Part shown: positions 33,598 through 43,946 of the stretch, one piece after another
Layout of the letters: every line of letters begins with the position of its first letter
How positions within the stretch are numbered: the stretch's first letter is position 1
NCBI RefSeq assembly: GCF_003014555.1
Contig: NZ_PYGE01000030.1
Location: forward strand, 1 to 48,604
Direction of reading: 5' to 3'
Source of the DNA: Haloactinopolyspora alba
GTDB taxonomy: Bacteria > Actinomycetota > Actinomycetes > Jiangellales > Jiangellaceae
Length of the DNA stretch: 48,604 bases
Notes under the pieces: model-generated
Seen by the model: only the letters and a program-made list of their open reading frames with translations
Databases searched by the model: none
What the model was told of the DNA's origin: nothing
Program-made: the position numbers and the translations under genes

Positions 33598-33673
33598 GCG
33601 CTGGATATACAACTGAGCGACGAAAGGCGATGCGTTCGGGGTCGTATTCGACGCTCAGTTGTATATCCAGCGC
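33598..33673. repeat. 26-bp inverted repeat with TATACAAC motifs
   Basis: Arms 33598-33623 and 33648-33673 pair with one mismatch in 26 (GCGCTGGATATACAACTGAG and so on) around a 24-base loop. A third ATACAACT unit lies just left at about 33588-33595. The stretch is clearly richer in A+T than its surroundings. It could be a remnant of a small mobile element, a strong hairpin between convergent genes, or operators for a GntR-type regulator (TTGTATA). Beyond the repeats listed, the 33,405-33,831 gap shows no gene. Confidence 0.8.
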
Positions 33674-33743
33674 CCACGTGTATCCCGCGGTCGGTAGTGA
33701 CCTCTCGGTGTGCCGACGCCGTCGTCGCCGGACACGTACTCCG

Positions 33744-33821
33744 GCACCACCAGGACTCTGCACGCGTCACCAGGCCTGCAGGGGTGGTGACGCATGGAAT
33801 TCCATGGTGAACGTGGTCATT
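33744..33821 (-). repeat. Family-A palindromic 3'-end repeat, copy 2 (terminator-like)
   Basis: Minus-strand copy starting 10 bases past the response regulator stop. It has the same CATGGAATTCCATG palindrome (33793-33806) and GCGTCACCA/TGGTGACGC hairpin (33764-33772 / 33785-33793) as the copy behind mshC, in the same orientation relative to its gene. Confidence 0.8.
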
Positions 33822-33831
33822 TCCGCGGCGG

Positions 33832-34518
33832 TCAGATGGCGCCGGGCTGGACCAGACCACTCTCGTAGGCGTACACGGCCGCCTGGACCCGGTCACGCAG
33901 GCTCAGCTTGGTGAGGACGTTGCCGACGTGCGTCTTGACCGTCGTCTCGGAGACGACCAGGTCAGCGGCGATCTCGGCGTTGGAGTACCCGCGTGCGACG
34001 AGCTTCAGCACCTCACGTTCACGTTCGGTCAGCTGCTGCAGGTTCGCCGGGGTGGGGGAGTTGGTTGCCGGCAGCCGGGTGGCGAACATGTCCAGCAGCC
34101 GGCGGGTGATGCTGGGCGCCACGACCGCGTCGCCGCTGGCCACGGTGCGGATCGCGGCCACCAGGTCGTCGGCCGGGACGTCCTTGAGCAGGAACCCGCT
34201 GGCCCCGGCGCGCAGCGCCTCGACGACGTACTCGTCGAGGTCGAACGTGGTGAGCACGAGCACCCGCGGGGAGTGCTCGCGGGCGGTGCCGGTGATCCGC
34301 CGGGTGGCCTCGACGCCGTCGACCCGCGGCATCCGGATGTCCATCAGGACCACGTCCGGCTGCAGCGCCCGGGTGTCGGCGATCGCCGCCTCGCCGTCGC
34401 CGGACTCGCCGACCACCGCGATGTCCGACTCCGCCTCGAGGATCATCCGGAAACCGGTGCGCAGCAACGGCTGGTCGTCGACCAGCAGCACGCGGACGGG
34501 CTGGCTCGTCATCGTCAC
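33832..34518 (-). CDS. NarL/LuxR-type response regulator
   Basis: A 228-residue DNA-binding regulator. Receiver domain 1-125: acidic pair Asp14-Asp15, phosphorylation site Asp60 in L-M-D-I-R-M-P, and Lys112 in F-L-L-K-D-V. The C-terminal LuxR helix-turn-helix (about 158-215) has L-T-E-R-E-R-E-V-L-K-L-V-A-R-G-Y-S-N-A-E-I. The GTG at 34518 overlaps the sensor kinase stop; ATG 34512 is equally possible. It is phosphorylated by the kinase encoded just upstream. Targets unknown; neighbouring transport genes are candidates but no matching operator was seen. Confidence 0.95.
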   Translation of the reverse strand: MTMTSQPVRVLLVDDQPLLRTGFRMILEAESDIAVVGESGDGEAAIADTRALQPDVVLMDIRMPRVDGVEATRRITGTAREHSPRVLVLTTFDLDEYVVEALRAGASGFLLKDVPADDLVAAIRTVASGDAVVAPSITRRLLDMFATRLPATNSPTPANLQQLTEREREVLKLVARGYSNAEIAADLVVSETTVKTHVGNVLTKLSLRDRVQAAVYAYESGLVQPGAI

Positions 34519-35768
34519 ACCGCCGTGCTGTCGTAGGGAATCGTGGCGAGAACCGTGAACCCGCCGCCGGACCGCGGGCCCACGAGAAGGGACCCACCAT
34601 AGAGTGCCACCCGTTCGCGCATGCCCAGCAGCCCGTGCCCCGGCCGGCCGCCCTCGAGCTCGGTCGCGACGCCGTACCCGTCGTCGGCGATCTCGATGCG
34701 CAGTTCGGCGGGCAGATAGTGCACGGACACCGTCGCGCTGGACGGACCGGCGTGCTTGATGGTGTTCGTCAGCGCCTCCTGGATGACCCGGTAGGCGGCC
34801 AGATCCACCCCGAGGGGCACGCCGTCGGCCTCGCCGTCCACCGTGACCTGCACCGGCAGCCCGGCGTCACGCATGTGCGCGACGAGGTCGCCGAGCTCGG
34901 CCAGACCCGGCTGCGGCGACAGCGCCGCCTCCTCCGTGCGGTCGGTGCGCTCGCCCCGCTCACCGCGCTCGCCGCCCTCCGTGCCGTCGGGGGTGCGCAG
35001 GACGCCGACGACGCGGCGCATCTCGGCCAGCGCGGCGCGCCCGGTGGCCTCGACGGACAGCAGGGCCTCGGCGCTGCGGTCCGGGTCCCTCGGGATGGAG
35101 CGGCGGGCGCCGGCCGTCTGGACGGTCATGACCGAGACGTGGTGCGCGACGACGTCGTGCAGCTCGCGGGCGATGCGCGAGCGCTCCTCGGTGATGGCCA
35201 TGCGCACCTCGGCCTCGCGGGCCCGCTCCAGCCGGCTGGCGCGGTCCTCGAGCTCCGCGGTGTACAGCCGGCGGTTCCGCACGGCACGGCCGAACGCCCA
35301 CGCGCCGAACAGCACCACGACGTTGAGCGCCAACGCCGCGGCGTCGTAATGAGACTGTTCCGGGTGCCGGGCCGAGGCCGCGAGCGCGTACGCCACCGAC
35401 GACGCCGTGTGCGCCGCCAGTACCATCAGCGACCGGGTCAGTCGGGCGTAGCCGGCGGCCGAGTAGATCGCGATCAGGATGACGGCCACCGCCGTCGGCA
35501 TGGCGTAGTCGCGGACCGTGAAGGTCAGCAGCATCAGCGCCGTCACGAGGCCGACGGCCACCGGGTACCGGCGGCGCAGCAGCAGCGGGGCGGTGGCCGC
35601 CACCACCACGGCCACGCCGAGGGCGTCGCCGTCGCGGTAGTCGATGCCGCCCGGGTCGGTGTAGGTGAACACCATGATCACGCCGGTGACCAGGAGCGTC
35701 CCGGTGACCACGGCATCCAGCAGGCCGGGCGGGATGTCGGGCATCCGGCGGGCTGGGCGATCACTCAC
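34515..35768 (-). CDS. Sensor histidine kinase, HisKA_3 (NarL partner) family
   Basis: A 417-residue membrane kinase. About 15-165 holds five or six hydrophobic helices without a large outer domain, so it probably senses the membrane or a small ligand within it (as LiaS/DesK types do). Then comes a coiled linker and the HisKA_3 dimer domain with E-R-S-R-I-A-R-E-L-H-D (His204). The ATPase domain follows with E-A-L-T-N-T-I-K-H-A (Asn335), D-D-G-Y-G and G-H-G-L-L-G-M-R-E-R. A Gly/Glu/Arg repeat (G-G-E-R-G-E-R-G-E-R) interrupts the linker at about 265-273. Start GTG 35768 is supported by TACCGT six bases upstream. It is coupled to the regulator gene. Confidence 0.93.
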   Translation of the reverse strand: MSDRPARRMPDIPPGLLDAVVTGTLLVTGVIMVFTYTDPGGIDYRDGDALGVAVVVAATAPLLLRRRYPVAVGLVTALMLLTFTVRDYAMPTAVAVILIAIYSAAGYARLTRSLMVLAAHTASSVAYALAASARHPEQSHYDAAALALNVVVLFGAWAFGRAVRNRRLYTAELEDRASRLERAREAEVRMAITEERSRIARELHDVVAHHVSVMTVQTAGARRSIPRDPDRSAEALLSVEATGRAALAEMRRVVGVLRTPDGTEGGERGERGERTDRTEEAALSPQPGLAELGDLVAHMRDAGLPVQVTVDGEADGVPLGVDLAAYRVIQEALTNTIKHAGPSSATVSVHYLPAELRIEIADDGYGVATELEGGRPGHGLLGMRERVALYGGSLLVGPRSGGGFTVLATIPYDSTAV

Positions 35769-35774
35769 GTGTCC

Positions 35775-35780
35775 ACGGTA
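35775..35780 (-). promoter_or_regulatory. -10 hexamer TACCGT, leaderless start of the sensor kinase gene
   Basis: On the minus strand TACCGT ends six bases before GTG 35768. No ribosome binding site is present, and this element selects the start. Confidence 0.45.
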
Positions 35781-35892
35781 GGCGCCGGCGCGGCGTGCCG
35801 GGGTCGTCCGTGACGCGGAGGTCACGTCTCCGCCGCCGGGAGGAGCCGGCCGGGCCGCGGTGTGGCGGCGCTCGGCGCGTGCCGCCGCCGGG

Positions 35893-36855
35893 TCAGGCGT
35901 CGACCGGCGACGTCCGCGGCGACGGCGCCTCGTCGTCGCCGTCGCCGCCGGCCCGGACCGGCAGCGGCGGGGGAGTGCCGCCGTAGGAGGGACACAGCGC
36001 CTGGTGGTGGCACCAGTCGCACAGGCGGCTCGGGCTGGGGCGCCAGTCGCCGGTGTCGCCGGCGCGCTGGATGGCCCGCCACAACGCGGCGAGCTTGCGC
36101 TCGGTGGCGCGCAGGTCGGCCTCGTCCGGCTCGTAGCGCAGCACCTCACCGCTGCCCAGGTAGATCAGCTGCAGCAGCCGCGGCACGGTGCCGCGCAGCC
36201 GCCACAGCACCAGGGCGTAGAAGCGCATCTGGAACATCGCCCGCTGCTCGAAGCCGGCGCGCGGGGCCCGCCCGGTCTTGTAGTCGACCACACGCAGCTC
36301 GCCGGTGGCCGCCGCCCGGTCGAGCCGGTCGACGTACCCACGCAGCCGCAGCCCCGAGTCGAGGGTGGTCTCGACGTACAGCTCGCGCTCGGCGGGCTCG
36401 AGATGCTGCGGGTCCTCGAGCGTGAAGTACCGGTGCACCAGCTCCTCGGCGCTACGCAGCCAGCCGGCCAGCGCCGAGCCGTCGGTGTCGTCGGCGAACA
36501 GCTCCGCGACCGCGGGGTCGGCCTCGAGCAGGCTGTCCCACTCGGGGCGCACCATCTGCGCCGCCTGGTCCGGCGTGCGCTGGTCGGCCGGCAGGTCGAA
36601 CAGGCGCTCCAGGACGCCGTGCACGACGGTGCCGCGGGTGGCCTCCGGGCTCGGCGGCTCGGGCAGCCGGTCGACGGTGCGGAAGCGGTACAGCAGCGGG
36701 CAGGTCATGAAGTCGGCCGCGCGCGACGGCGACAGCGTCGGCACCGCCGTGGCCTGCCCGGTGCCGGTCTCGGAACCGGGCTCGGTGCCGGTCCGGCTGC
36801 CGGCCTCGGTGCCGGCTTCGTCCCCGTCCGTTCCGGTCCCTGCCCGTGCCGTCAT
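35893..36855 (-). CDS. RecB-family PD-(D/E)XK nuclease with Fe-S cluster
   Basis: A 320-residue stand-alone nuclease like the C-terminal domain of AddB/RecB or Cas4. Catalytic residues seen: His79 (G-T-V-V-H-G), Asp176 (G-Y-V-D-R-L-D) and Asp191-Tyr-Lys193 (V-V-D-Y-K-T-G). Four cysteines suit a 4Fe-4S cluster that closes the fold: Cys52 and Cys279, Cys282, Cys288 (C-D-W-C-x5-C-P). Residues 1-38 are a low-complexity Gly/Thr/Glu tract. Start ATG 36855 has TACCCT six bases upstream. In actinobacteria this gene accompanies trmI and the proteasome block (M. tuberculosis Rv2119). Role in DNA repair is likely but unproven. Confidence 0.9.
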   Translation of the reverse strand: MTARAGTGTDGDEAGTEAGSRTGTEPGSETGTGQATAVPTLSPSRAADFMTCPLLYRFRTVDRLPEPPSPEATRGTVVHGVLERLFDLPADQRTPDQAAQMVRPEWDSLLEADPAVAELFADDTDGSALAGWLRSAEELVHRYFTLEDPQHLEPAERELYVETTLDSGLRLRGYVDRLDRAAATGELRVVDYKTGRAPRAGFEQRAMFQMRFYALVLWRLRGTVPRLLQLIYLGSGEVLRYEPDEADLRATERKLAALWRAIQRAGDTGDWRPSPSRLCDWCHHQALCPSYGGTPPPLPVRAGGDGDDEAPSPRTSPVDA

Positions 36856-36861
36856 CCCGCG

Positions 36862-36938
36862 AGGGTAGAACACGCCTCCGACAACCACGCGTCGCCCGAC
36901 ACCGACGTGCCGGTGCCGGGCGCCGGGGGCCGTAGCCT
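36862..36938. promoter_or_regulatory. Divergent leaderless promoters between the nuclease and site-2 protease genes
   Basis: Minus strand: TACCCT (36862-36867), six bases before ATG 36855. Plus strand: TAGCCT (36933-36938), six bases before GTG 36945. The two genes thus have back-to-back promoters within 90 bases. Confidence 0.5.
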
Positions 36939-36944
36939 GGGAGG

Positions 36945-38947
<2,003 letters not shown>

Positions 38948-39065
38948 TGTTGGCATGGCGGCAGTGAACACGACCTTGCGGTCAATGACCGATCACCTGC
39001 GTGGCGAACGGGCCCGACGACTGTAGGGTCTGGCTATAGACGACCCCCTTGCGAGGAGGTGCGAC

Positions 39066-40751
39066 ATGGCTTCGTACGACGATGGCTTCGAGCACGGGCG
39101 CAGGAGCTCCGGGCGAGAGCCGTCCGACATGGCCGGAGAGGTGGCCTTCCTCGAGGCCCGGCTGGCGTCGGTGAACGCCCAGAACGAACGGCTGGCGGCG
39201 ACGCTGCGTGAGGCGCGCGACCAGATCGTGTCGTTGAAGGAGGAGATCGACCGGCTGGCGCAGCCGCCGTCCGGGTTCGGCACGTTCCTCCTGCGCCATG
39301 ACGACGGCACGGTCGACGTGTTCACCGGTGGCCGGAAACTGCGCGTGGCGGTCAGCCCCGAGGTCGAGCTCGACGAGCTGAGACCGGGCCAGGAGGTCAT
39401 GCTCAACGAAGCGCTCAACGTCGTGCGCGCCCTCGAGTTCGAACGCGTGGGCGAGGTCGTGATGATCAAGGAGCTGCTCGCCGACGGCGAGCGCGCCCTG
39501 GTCATCGGGCACACCGACGAGGAACGCGTGGTGCGCATCGCCTCGCCGCTGCAGGACGCCGGCATGCGCGTCGGCGACTCGGTGCTGCTCGAGCCGCGTT
39601 CGGGCTTCGTGTACGAGCGCATCCCGAAGTCCGAGGTCGAGGAGCTGATCCTCGAAGAGGTCCCGGACATCGACTACCTCGACATCGGCGGCCTCAGCCG
39701 GCAGATCGACCAGATCCGCGACGCCGTCGAGATGCCGTTCCTGCACGCCAACCTGTTCCACGAGCACCAACTGCGCCCGCCCAAGGGCGTGCTGCTGTAC
39801 GGCCCGCCCGGATGCGGCAAGACACTCATCGCCAAGGCCGTGGCGAACTCGCTGGCGAAGCAGATCGCCGAGCGTAAGGGGCTGTCCGAGCACAGGTCCT
39901 ACTTCCTGAACATCAAGGGCCCCGAGCTGCTGAACAAGTACGTCGGCGAGACCGAGCGCCACATCCGGCTGGTCTTCCAGCGCGCTCGCGAGAAGGCCGG
40001 CGAGGGCACACCGGTCATCGTGTTCTTCGACGAGATGGACTCGCTGTTCCGCACCCGCGGCTCCGGGGTGTCCTCGGACGTCGAGAACACCATCGTCCCG
40101 CAGCTGCTGTCCGAGATCGACGGCGTCGAGGGTCTCGAGAACGTCATCGTCATCGGCGCGTCGAACCGTGAGGACATGATCGACCCGGCCATCCTGCGGC
40201 CGGGCCGGCTGGACGTGAAGATCAAGATCGAGCGGCCCGACGCGGAGGCGGCCCGCGACATCTTCAGCAAGTACCTCACCTCGGAGCTGCCGCTGCACCC
40301 CGAGGACCTGGACGAGCACGACGGCGACGCCGACGCGACGATCGCCGCGATGATCCAGCGCTCGGTCGAGCGGATGTACGCCGAGAGCGAAGAGAACCGC
40401 TTCCTCGAGGTCACGTACGCCAACGGCGACAAGGACGTGCTCTACTTCCGCGACTTCAACTCCGGCGCGATGATCCAGAACATCGTCGACCGGGCGAAGA
40501 AGATGGCGATCAAGGACCTGCTGGAGTCCGGCAACCGCGGCATCCGGGTCCAGCACCTGCTGACCGCCTGCTTCGACGAGTTCAAGGAGAACGAGGACCT
40601 GCCCAACACCACCAACCCGGACGACTGGGCACGCATCTCCGGCAAGAAGGGCGAGCGGATCGTGTTCATCCGGACGCTCGTCTCCGGCAAGCAGGGCGAC
40701 GAGGCCGGGCGCTCCATCGACACCGTCGCCAACACCGGCCAGTACCTGTAA
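39066..40751 (+). CDS. arc: Proteasomal AAA+ ATPase ARC/Mpa
   Basis: A 561-residue hexameric unfoldase that captures pupylated proteins and feeds them into the 20S core. The N-terminal coiled coil (about 24-66) binds Pup. Two OB folds (about 75-185) form the entry ring. The AAA domain has Walker A G-P-P-G-C-G-K-T (246-253), Walker [10 protein letters not shown] (317-325) and the pore loop K-Y-V-G-E (291-295). The C-terminus Q-Y-L is the penultimate-Tyr motif that opens the proteasome gate. AGGAGGT seven bases upstream fixes ATG 39066. TAGGGT at 39024-39029 could be its -10 box. It is somewhat shorter than M. tuberculosis Mpa. A strong hairpin follows. Confidence 0.97.
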   Translation: MASYDDGFEHGRRSSGREPSDMAGEVAFLEARLASVNAQNERLAATLREARDQIVSLKEEIDRLAQPPSGFGTFLLRHDDGTVDVFTGGRKLRVAVSPEVELDELRPGQEVMLNEALNVVRALEFERVGEVVMIKELLADGERALVIGHTDEERVVRIASPLQDAGMRVGDSVLLEPRSGFVYERIPKSEVEELILEEVPDIDYLDIGGLSRQIDQIRDAVEMPFLHANLFHEHQLRPPKGVLLYGPPGCGKTLIAKAVANSLAKQIAERKGLSEHRSYFLNIKGPELLNKYVGETERHIRLVFQRAREKAGEGTPVIVFFDEMDSLFRTRGSGVSSDVENTIVPQLLSEIDGVEGLENVIVIGASNREDMIDPAILRPGRLDVKIKIERPDAEAARDIFSKYLTSELPLHPEDLDEHDGDADATIAAMIQRSVERMYAESEENRFLEVTYANGDKDVLYFRDFNSGAMIQNIVDRAKKMAIKDLLESGNRGIRVQHLLTACFDEFKENEDLPNTTNPDDWARISGKKGERIVFIRTLVSGKQGDEAGRSIDTVANTGQYL

Positions 40752-40759
40752 GCCACCTC

Positions 40760-40828
40760 CACCGGCGCACTCGGGCGCCGCAACGGTCCCGCGACGCGGT
40801 CCGTTGCGGCGCCCGAGCCACGCCGGTG
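40760..40828 (+). terminator. Strong hairpin terminator behind arc
   Basis: A perfect 17-base stem (CTCGGGCGCCGCAACGG at 40770-40786; partner 40801-40817) with a 14-base loop, plus an outer 8-base stem CACCGGCG (40760-40767) / CGCCGGTG (40821-40828). It starts eight bases past the stop and separates arc from the next gene. No T run. Confidence 0.8.
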
Positions 40829-40885
40829 CGGCGCGGTTGGTCGGGTGGGGTGGCCCACGCCCGGCTGGCCGATAGAGTGCCGTGG

Positions 40886-41899
40886 ATGAATTCCGAACGA
40901 ACCATCGGGTGGGGTGTGGTCTCCACCGGAAACATTGCTCACAGCGTCACCGACGACCTCCGGCTGGTCGAGAACAGCGAACTGGCCGCCGTCAGCTCCC
41001 GCGAGCCGGCCCGCGCCGAGGCGTTCGCCCGCGAGTTCGGCGCCGAGAACGCCTACGACGACGTCGACAAGCTCATCGCCGACGACGCCGTCGACGTGGT
41101 CTACGTCGCCACGCCGCACGCGCAGCACGCACCCATCGTGACCAAGGCCGTCGAGGCCGGTAAGGCGGTGCTGTGCGAGAAGGCGTTCTCCACCTCGCTG
41201 AGCGAGACCGAGAAGCTGGTGGGACTCGCCCAGGAGAAGGGCGTGTTCTGCATGGAGGCCGTGTGGAGCCGGTTCAACCCGCTGATCGTCAAGGCGCGCG
41301 AGATGGTCGCCGAGGGTCTGATCGGCGACGTGCGCTCCATCAGTGCCGAGCTCGGCTTCGTCGCCCCGGACGAGCCGGAGCACCGGCTCTGGGACCCGGA
41401 GCTCGGCGGCGGGGCGCTGCTGGACGTGGGTATCTACCCGGTGGCGTTCGCGCAGATGCTCCTCGGCGCGCCCGCGAGCATGACGGTGGCGGGCTCGCTG
41501 ACCGAGCGCGGCGTGGACGCCGAGGCCGGCATGATGCTGCGCTGGGACGGCGGTGCGCGCGCACACCTGGAGGCCTCGCTGGTCTCGCCGGTGCCCGGCG
41601 CGGCCGTGGTGCTCGGGACGAAGGGCCGTATCGAGATCCCGCCGCGCTTCCATGCGCCGGCGCTGCTGCGCTACGTGCACACCCCCAAGCGCGGCGTCGA
41701 GGAGCCCGAGCTGCACGAGGGCGCTCGCGAGGGACGCGGATACGTGCCGATGCTGCGCTCGGTGGCACAGGCCGTGCGCGAGGGCCGCACCGAGTGCGCG
41801 GAGATGCCGTTGTCCGACACCGTGGACGTCATGCGGATCCTGGACGAGGCGCTGCAGACGCTCGGGGTCCGTTACCCGGTGCCGGCGCCCATCGGCTGA
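40886..41899 (+). CDS. Gfo/Idh/MocA family oxidoreductase inside the proteasome locus
   Basis: A 337-residue NAD(P)-dependent dehydrogenase-like protein. The dinucleotide site is W-G-V-V-S-T-G-N-I-A-H, followed by Y-V-A-T-P-H-A-Q-H and the family's C-E-K-A-F (catalytic Lys). The C-terminal domain has G-G-G-A-L-L-D-V-G-I-Y-P-V, close to trans-1,2-dihydrobenzenediol and xylose dehydrogenases. ATG 40886 is preceded by TAGAGT (40873-40878) at seven bases, a leaderless promoter. It has its own promoter and lies between hairpins, so it is an independent unit set between arc and dop. No link to protein degradation is known; it is probably an insertion. About a quarter to a third similar by eye to 31339-32442. 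Confidence 0.92.
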   Translation: MNSERTIGWGVVSTGNIAHSVTDDLRLVENSELAAVSSREPARAEAFAREFGAENAYDDVDKLIADDAVDVVYVATPHAQHAPIVTKAVEAGKAVLCEKAFSTSLSETEKLVGLAQEKGVFCMEAVWSRFNPLIVKAREMVAEGLIGDVRSISAELGFVAPDEPEHRLWDPELGGGALLDVGIYPVAFAQMLLGAPASMTVAGSLTERGVDAEAGMMLRWDGGARAHLEASLVSPVPGAAVVLGTKGRIEIPPRFHAPALLRYVHTPKRGVEEPELHEGAREGRGYVPMLRSVAQAVREGRTECAEMPLSDTVDVMRILDEALQTLGVRYPVPAPIG

Positions 41900-41926
41900 C
41901 CGGTGCCGACGACGTCCGCCCGCGAT

Positions 41927-41980
41927 GGAGATCATGAGGCTTCTGCAGTGTTCCGGGGCCGTTGAAGTCTCATGATCTCC
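41927..41980. repeat. Family-B inverted repeat between the Gfo/Idh gene and dop
   Basis: Arms GGAGATCATGAGGCTTC (41927-41943) and its partner (41964-41980) pair with one mismatch in 17 around a 20-base loop, 28 bases past the Gfo/Idh stop. The left arm recurs at 27632-27648. It probably acts as a terminator, and the recurrence suggests an interspersed element. The rest of the gap to 42,070 holds only the dop -10 box. Confidence 0.75.
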
Positions 41981-42070
41981 GGTTCCGGCAGCGGGAAACG
42001 GACGCGACGAGATGAGCTCGGGAGCGGACGGGACGAGAACTGTGTCGTGAGTTCCACGTAGGCTCGGTCC

Positions 42071-43582
42071 ATGAGTGCCCGGCGCATCATGGGGATCGAG
42101 ACCGAGTACGGCATCTCGGTGCCCAACAATCCCGCGGCCAACTCCATGTTGGCCTCGTCGCAGGTCGTCAACGCCTATGCCGCCCAGCGCGCCCGTGCCC
42201 GGCGTGCCCGGTGGGACTTCGAGGAGGAGAACCCGCTGCGCGACGCCCGCGGGTTCGAGCTCTCGCGAGGCGGCGCCGACCCCAGCCAGCTCACCGACGA
42301 GGAGATCGGGCTGGCCAACGTCATCCTCACCAACGGCGCCCGGCTGTACGTCGATCACGCCCACCCCGAGTACTCCTCGCCGGAGGTCACCTCGCCGCTG
42401 GACGCGGTGGTCTGGGACAAGGCCGGCGAGCGGGTCATGGCCGCGGCGGCGCGGTGGGCCGGCAGCATGCCGGGCGCGTCGCCGATACAGCTGTACAAGA
42501 ACAACGTCGACAACAAGGGCGCGTCCTACGGCTGCCACGAGAACTACCTGATGGACCGCGCGACCCCGTTCGCCGACATCGTCCGCCACCTCATTCCGTT
42601 CTTCGTGTCGCGGCAGGTCATCTGCGGTGCCGGTCGCGTGGGCATCGGACAGGACGGCAGCGGCGACGGCTTCCAGATCTCGCAGCGTGCCGACTACCTC
42701 GAGGTCGAGGTCGGTCTCGAGACCACGCTGAAGCGGCCCATCATCAACACCCGCGACGAGCCGCACGCCGACCCCGAGCGCTACCGCCGTCTGCACGTCA
42801 TCGTCGGCGACGCGAACCTGTCCGAGGTGTCGACGTACCTGAAGCTCGGCGCGACGTCCCTGGTCCTGGCGATGATCGAGGACGGCTTCCTGGGCGGCGA
42901 CCTGTCGCTGTCGCGCCCGGTGGCGGCGATGCACGAGGTCTCGCACGACCCCACGCTGCGCCACCAGGTCGAGCTGGCCGACGGCCGGCGGATGACGGCC
43001 GTCGAGCTGCAGCGCGAGTTCGCCGAGCAGGCGCGCAAGTTCGTCGAGGACCGGTACGGCTCCGACGTCGACCCGGTGACCGCCGACGTGCTCGACCGGT
43101 GGGAGGCGACGCTGAGCGATCTCGCCGCCGACCCGATGGTGCTGGCCGACCGGCTCGACTGGGTGGCCAAGCTGGCGCTGCTGCAGTCCTACCGCGACCG
43201 CGACGGCATGGAATGGTCCCACCCCAAGCTGCACCTGGTCGACCTGCAGTACGCCGACCTGCGGCCCGAGCGCGGCCTGTACCAGTGGCTCGTCGGCAAG
43301 GGCCGGATGCAGCGCATCGTCACCGACGAGGCGATCGACGGCGCCGTGAACGAGCCGCCCGAGGACACGCGCGCGTATTTCCGCGGTCGCTGCCTGGACC
43401 GCTACGCCGACGCCATCGCCGCGGCGTCGTGGGACTCGGTGATCTTCGACCTGCCCGGGCGCGAGGCGTTGCAACGCGTCCCGACCCTCGACCCGACCCG
43501 CGGCACGAAGGCGCACGTCGGCGAGCTGCTCGACCGGTGTGACACCGCCGTCGACCTGGTCAGCGCGTTGACGTCGCGCTGA
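42071..43582 (+). CDS. dop: Depupylase/Pup deamidase Dop
   Basis: A 503-residue glutamine-synthetase-like enzyme that removes Pup from substrates and, where Pup ends in Gln, deamidates it. Seen: [10 protein letters not shown] (metal-binding Glu), [16 protein letters not shown] with catalytic Asp95, [24 protein letters not shown], and [10 protein letters not shown] near the end. The Dop-specific loop after the first helix ([11 protein letters not shown]) separates it from PafA. ATG 42071 has TAGGCT (42059-42064) six bases upstream, a leaderless start. Here its deamidase activity is not needed because Pup already ends in Glu. Confidence 0.97.
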   Translation: MSARRIMGIETEYGISVPNNPAANSMLASSQVVNAYAAQRARARRARWDFEEENPLRDARGFELSRGGADPSQLTDEEIGLANVILTNGARLYVDHAHPEYSSPEVTSPLDAVVWDKAGERVMAAAARWAGSMPGASPIQLYKNNVDNKGASYGCHENYLMDRATPFADIVRHLIPFFVSRQVICGAGRVGIGQDGSGDGFQISQRADYLEVEVGLETTLKRPIINTRDEPHADPERYRRLHVIVGDANLSEVSTYLKLGATSLVLAMIEDGFLGGDLSLSRPVAAMHEVSHDPTLRHQVELADGRRMTAVELQREFAEQARKFVEDRYGSDVDPVTADVLDRWEATLSDLAADPMVLADRLDWVAKLALLQSYRDRDGMEWSHPKLHLVDLQYADLRPERGLYQWLVGKGRMQRIVTDEAIDGAVNEPPEDTRAYFRGRCLDRYADAIAAASWDSVIFDLPGREALQRVPTLDPTRGTKAHVGELLDRCDTAVDLVSALTSR

Positions 43583-43724
43583 GCACGGCGCCGTGGCGCC
43601 GGCCCGGGTGCTTCGCCGAGCGCGTAAGCGGCGGGTCGAATCCGATCTCGTCGGCCCGGGACGTACATGATCGAGGTGCTCGGTGGATAGGGTCGTGTCT
43701 AGGCGACCAGGTCGGAGGTTGGCG

Positions 43725-43946
43725 ATGGCGCAAGACAACACTGGCGGGCAGCAGCACAAGCAGCCCCGCAAGAACGAAGACGCCGAGACCGAAGAGGCCA
43801 CGGCGGCCGAGTCGAGTGAAGAGCTCAAGGAGCGGCAGGACAAGATCGAGGACGACGTCGACACCATCCTCGACGAGATCGACGACGTGCTGGAAGAGAA
43901 CGCCGAGGACTTCGTGCGGTCGTTCGTGCAGAAGGGCGGAGAGTAA
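43725..43946 (+). CDS. pup: Prokaryotic ubiquitin-like protein Pup, Gly-Gly-Glu end
   Basis: A 73-residue intrinsically disordered tag. The charged N-terminus (Q-Q-H-K-Q-P-R-K-N) is followed by the helix-forming segment that binds the ARC coiled coil (S-E-E-L-K-E-R-Q-D-K-I-E-D-D-V-D), and it ends in S-F-V-Q-K-G-G-E. The last codon is GAG, so PafA can use it directly. The ATG at 43725 has GGAGG seven bases upstream; a GTG at 43683 would add an Arg-rich extension not known in Pup. TAGGGT (43688-43693) may be the -10 box. prcB begins directly after the TAA. Confidence 0.97.
   Translation: MAQDNTGGQQHKQPRKNEDAETEEATAAESSEELKERQDKIEDDVDTILDEIDDVLEENAEDFVRSFVQKGGE

Noticed and set aside
33405-33831. 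A small gene or tRNA in the convergent gap
   Set aside because: No cloverleaf was found, and the short open frames there only reflect the inverted repeats, giving the same peptides from both arms.
43683-43724. Longer Pup starting at GTG 43683
   Set aside because: It would add an Arg-rich extension not seen in Pup, whereas ATG 43725 has a good ribosome binding site and gives the normal family length.
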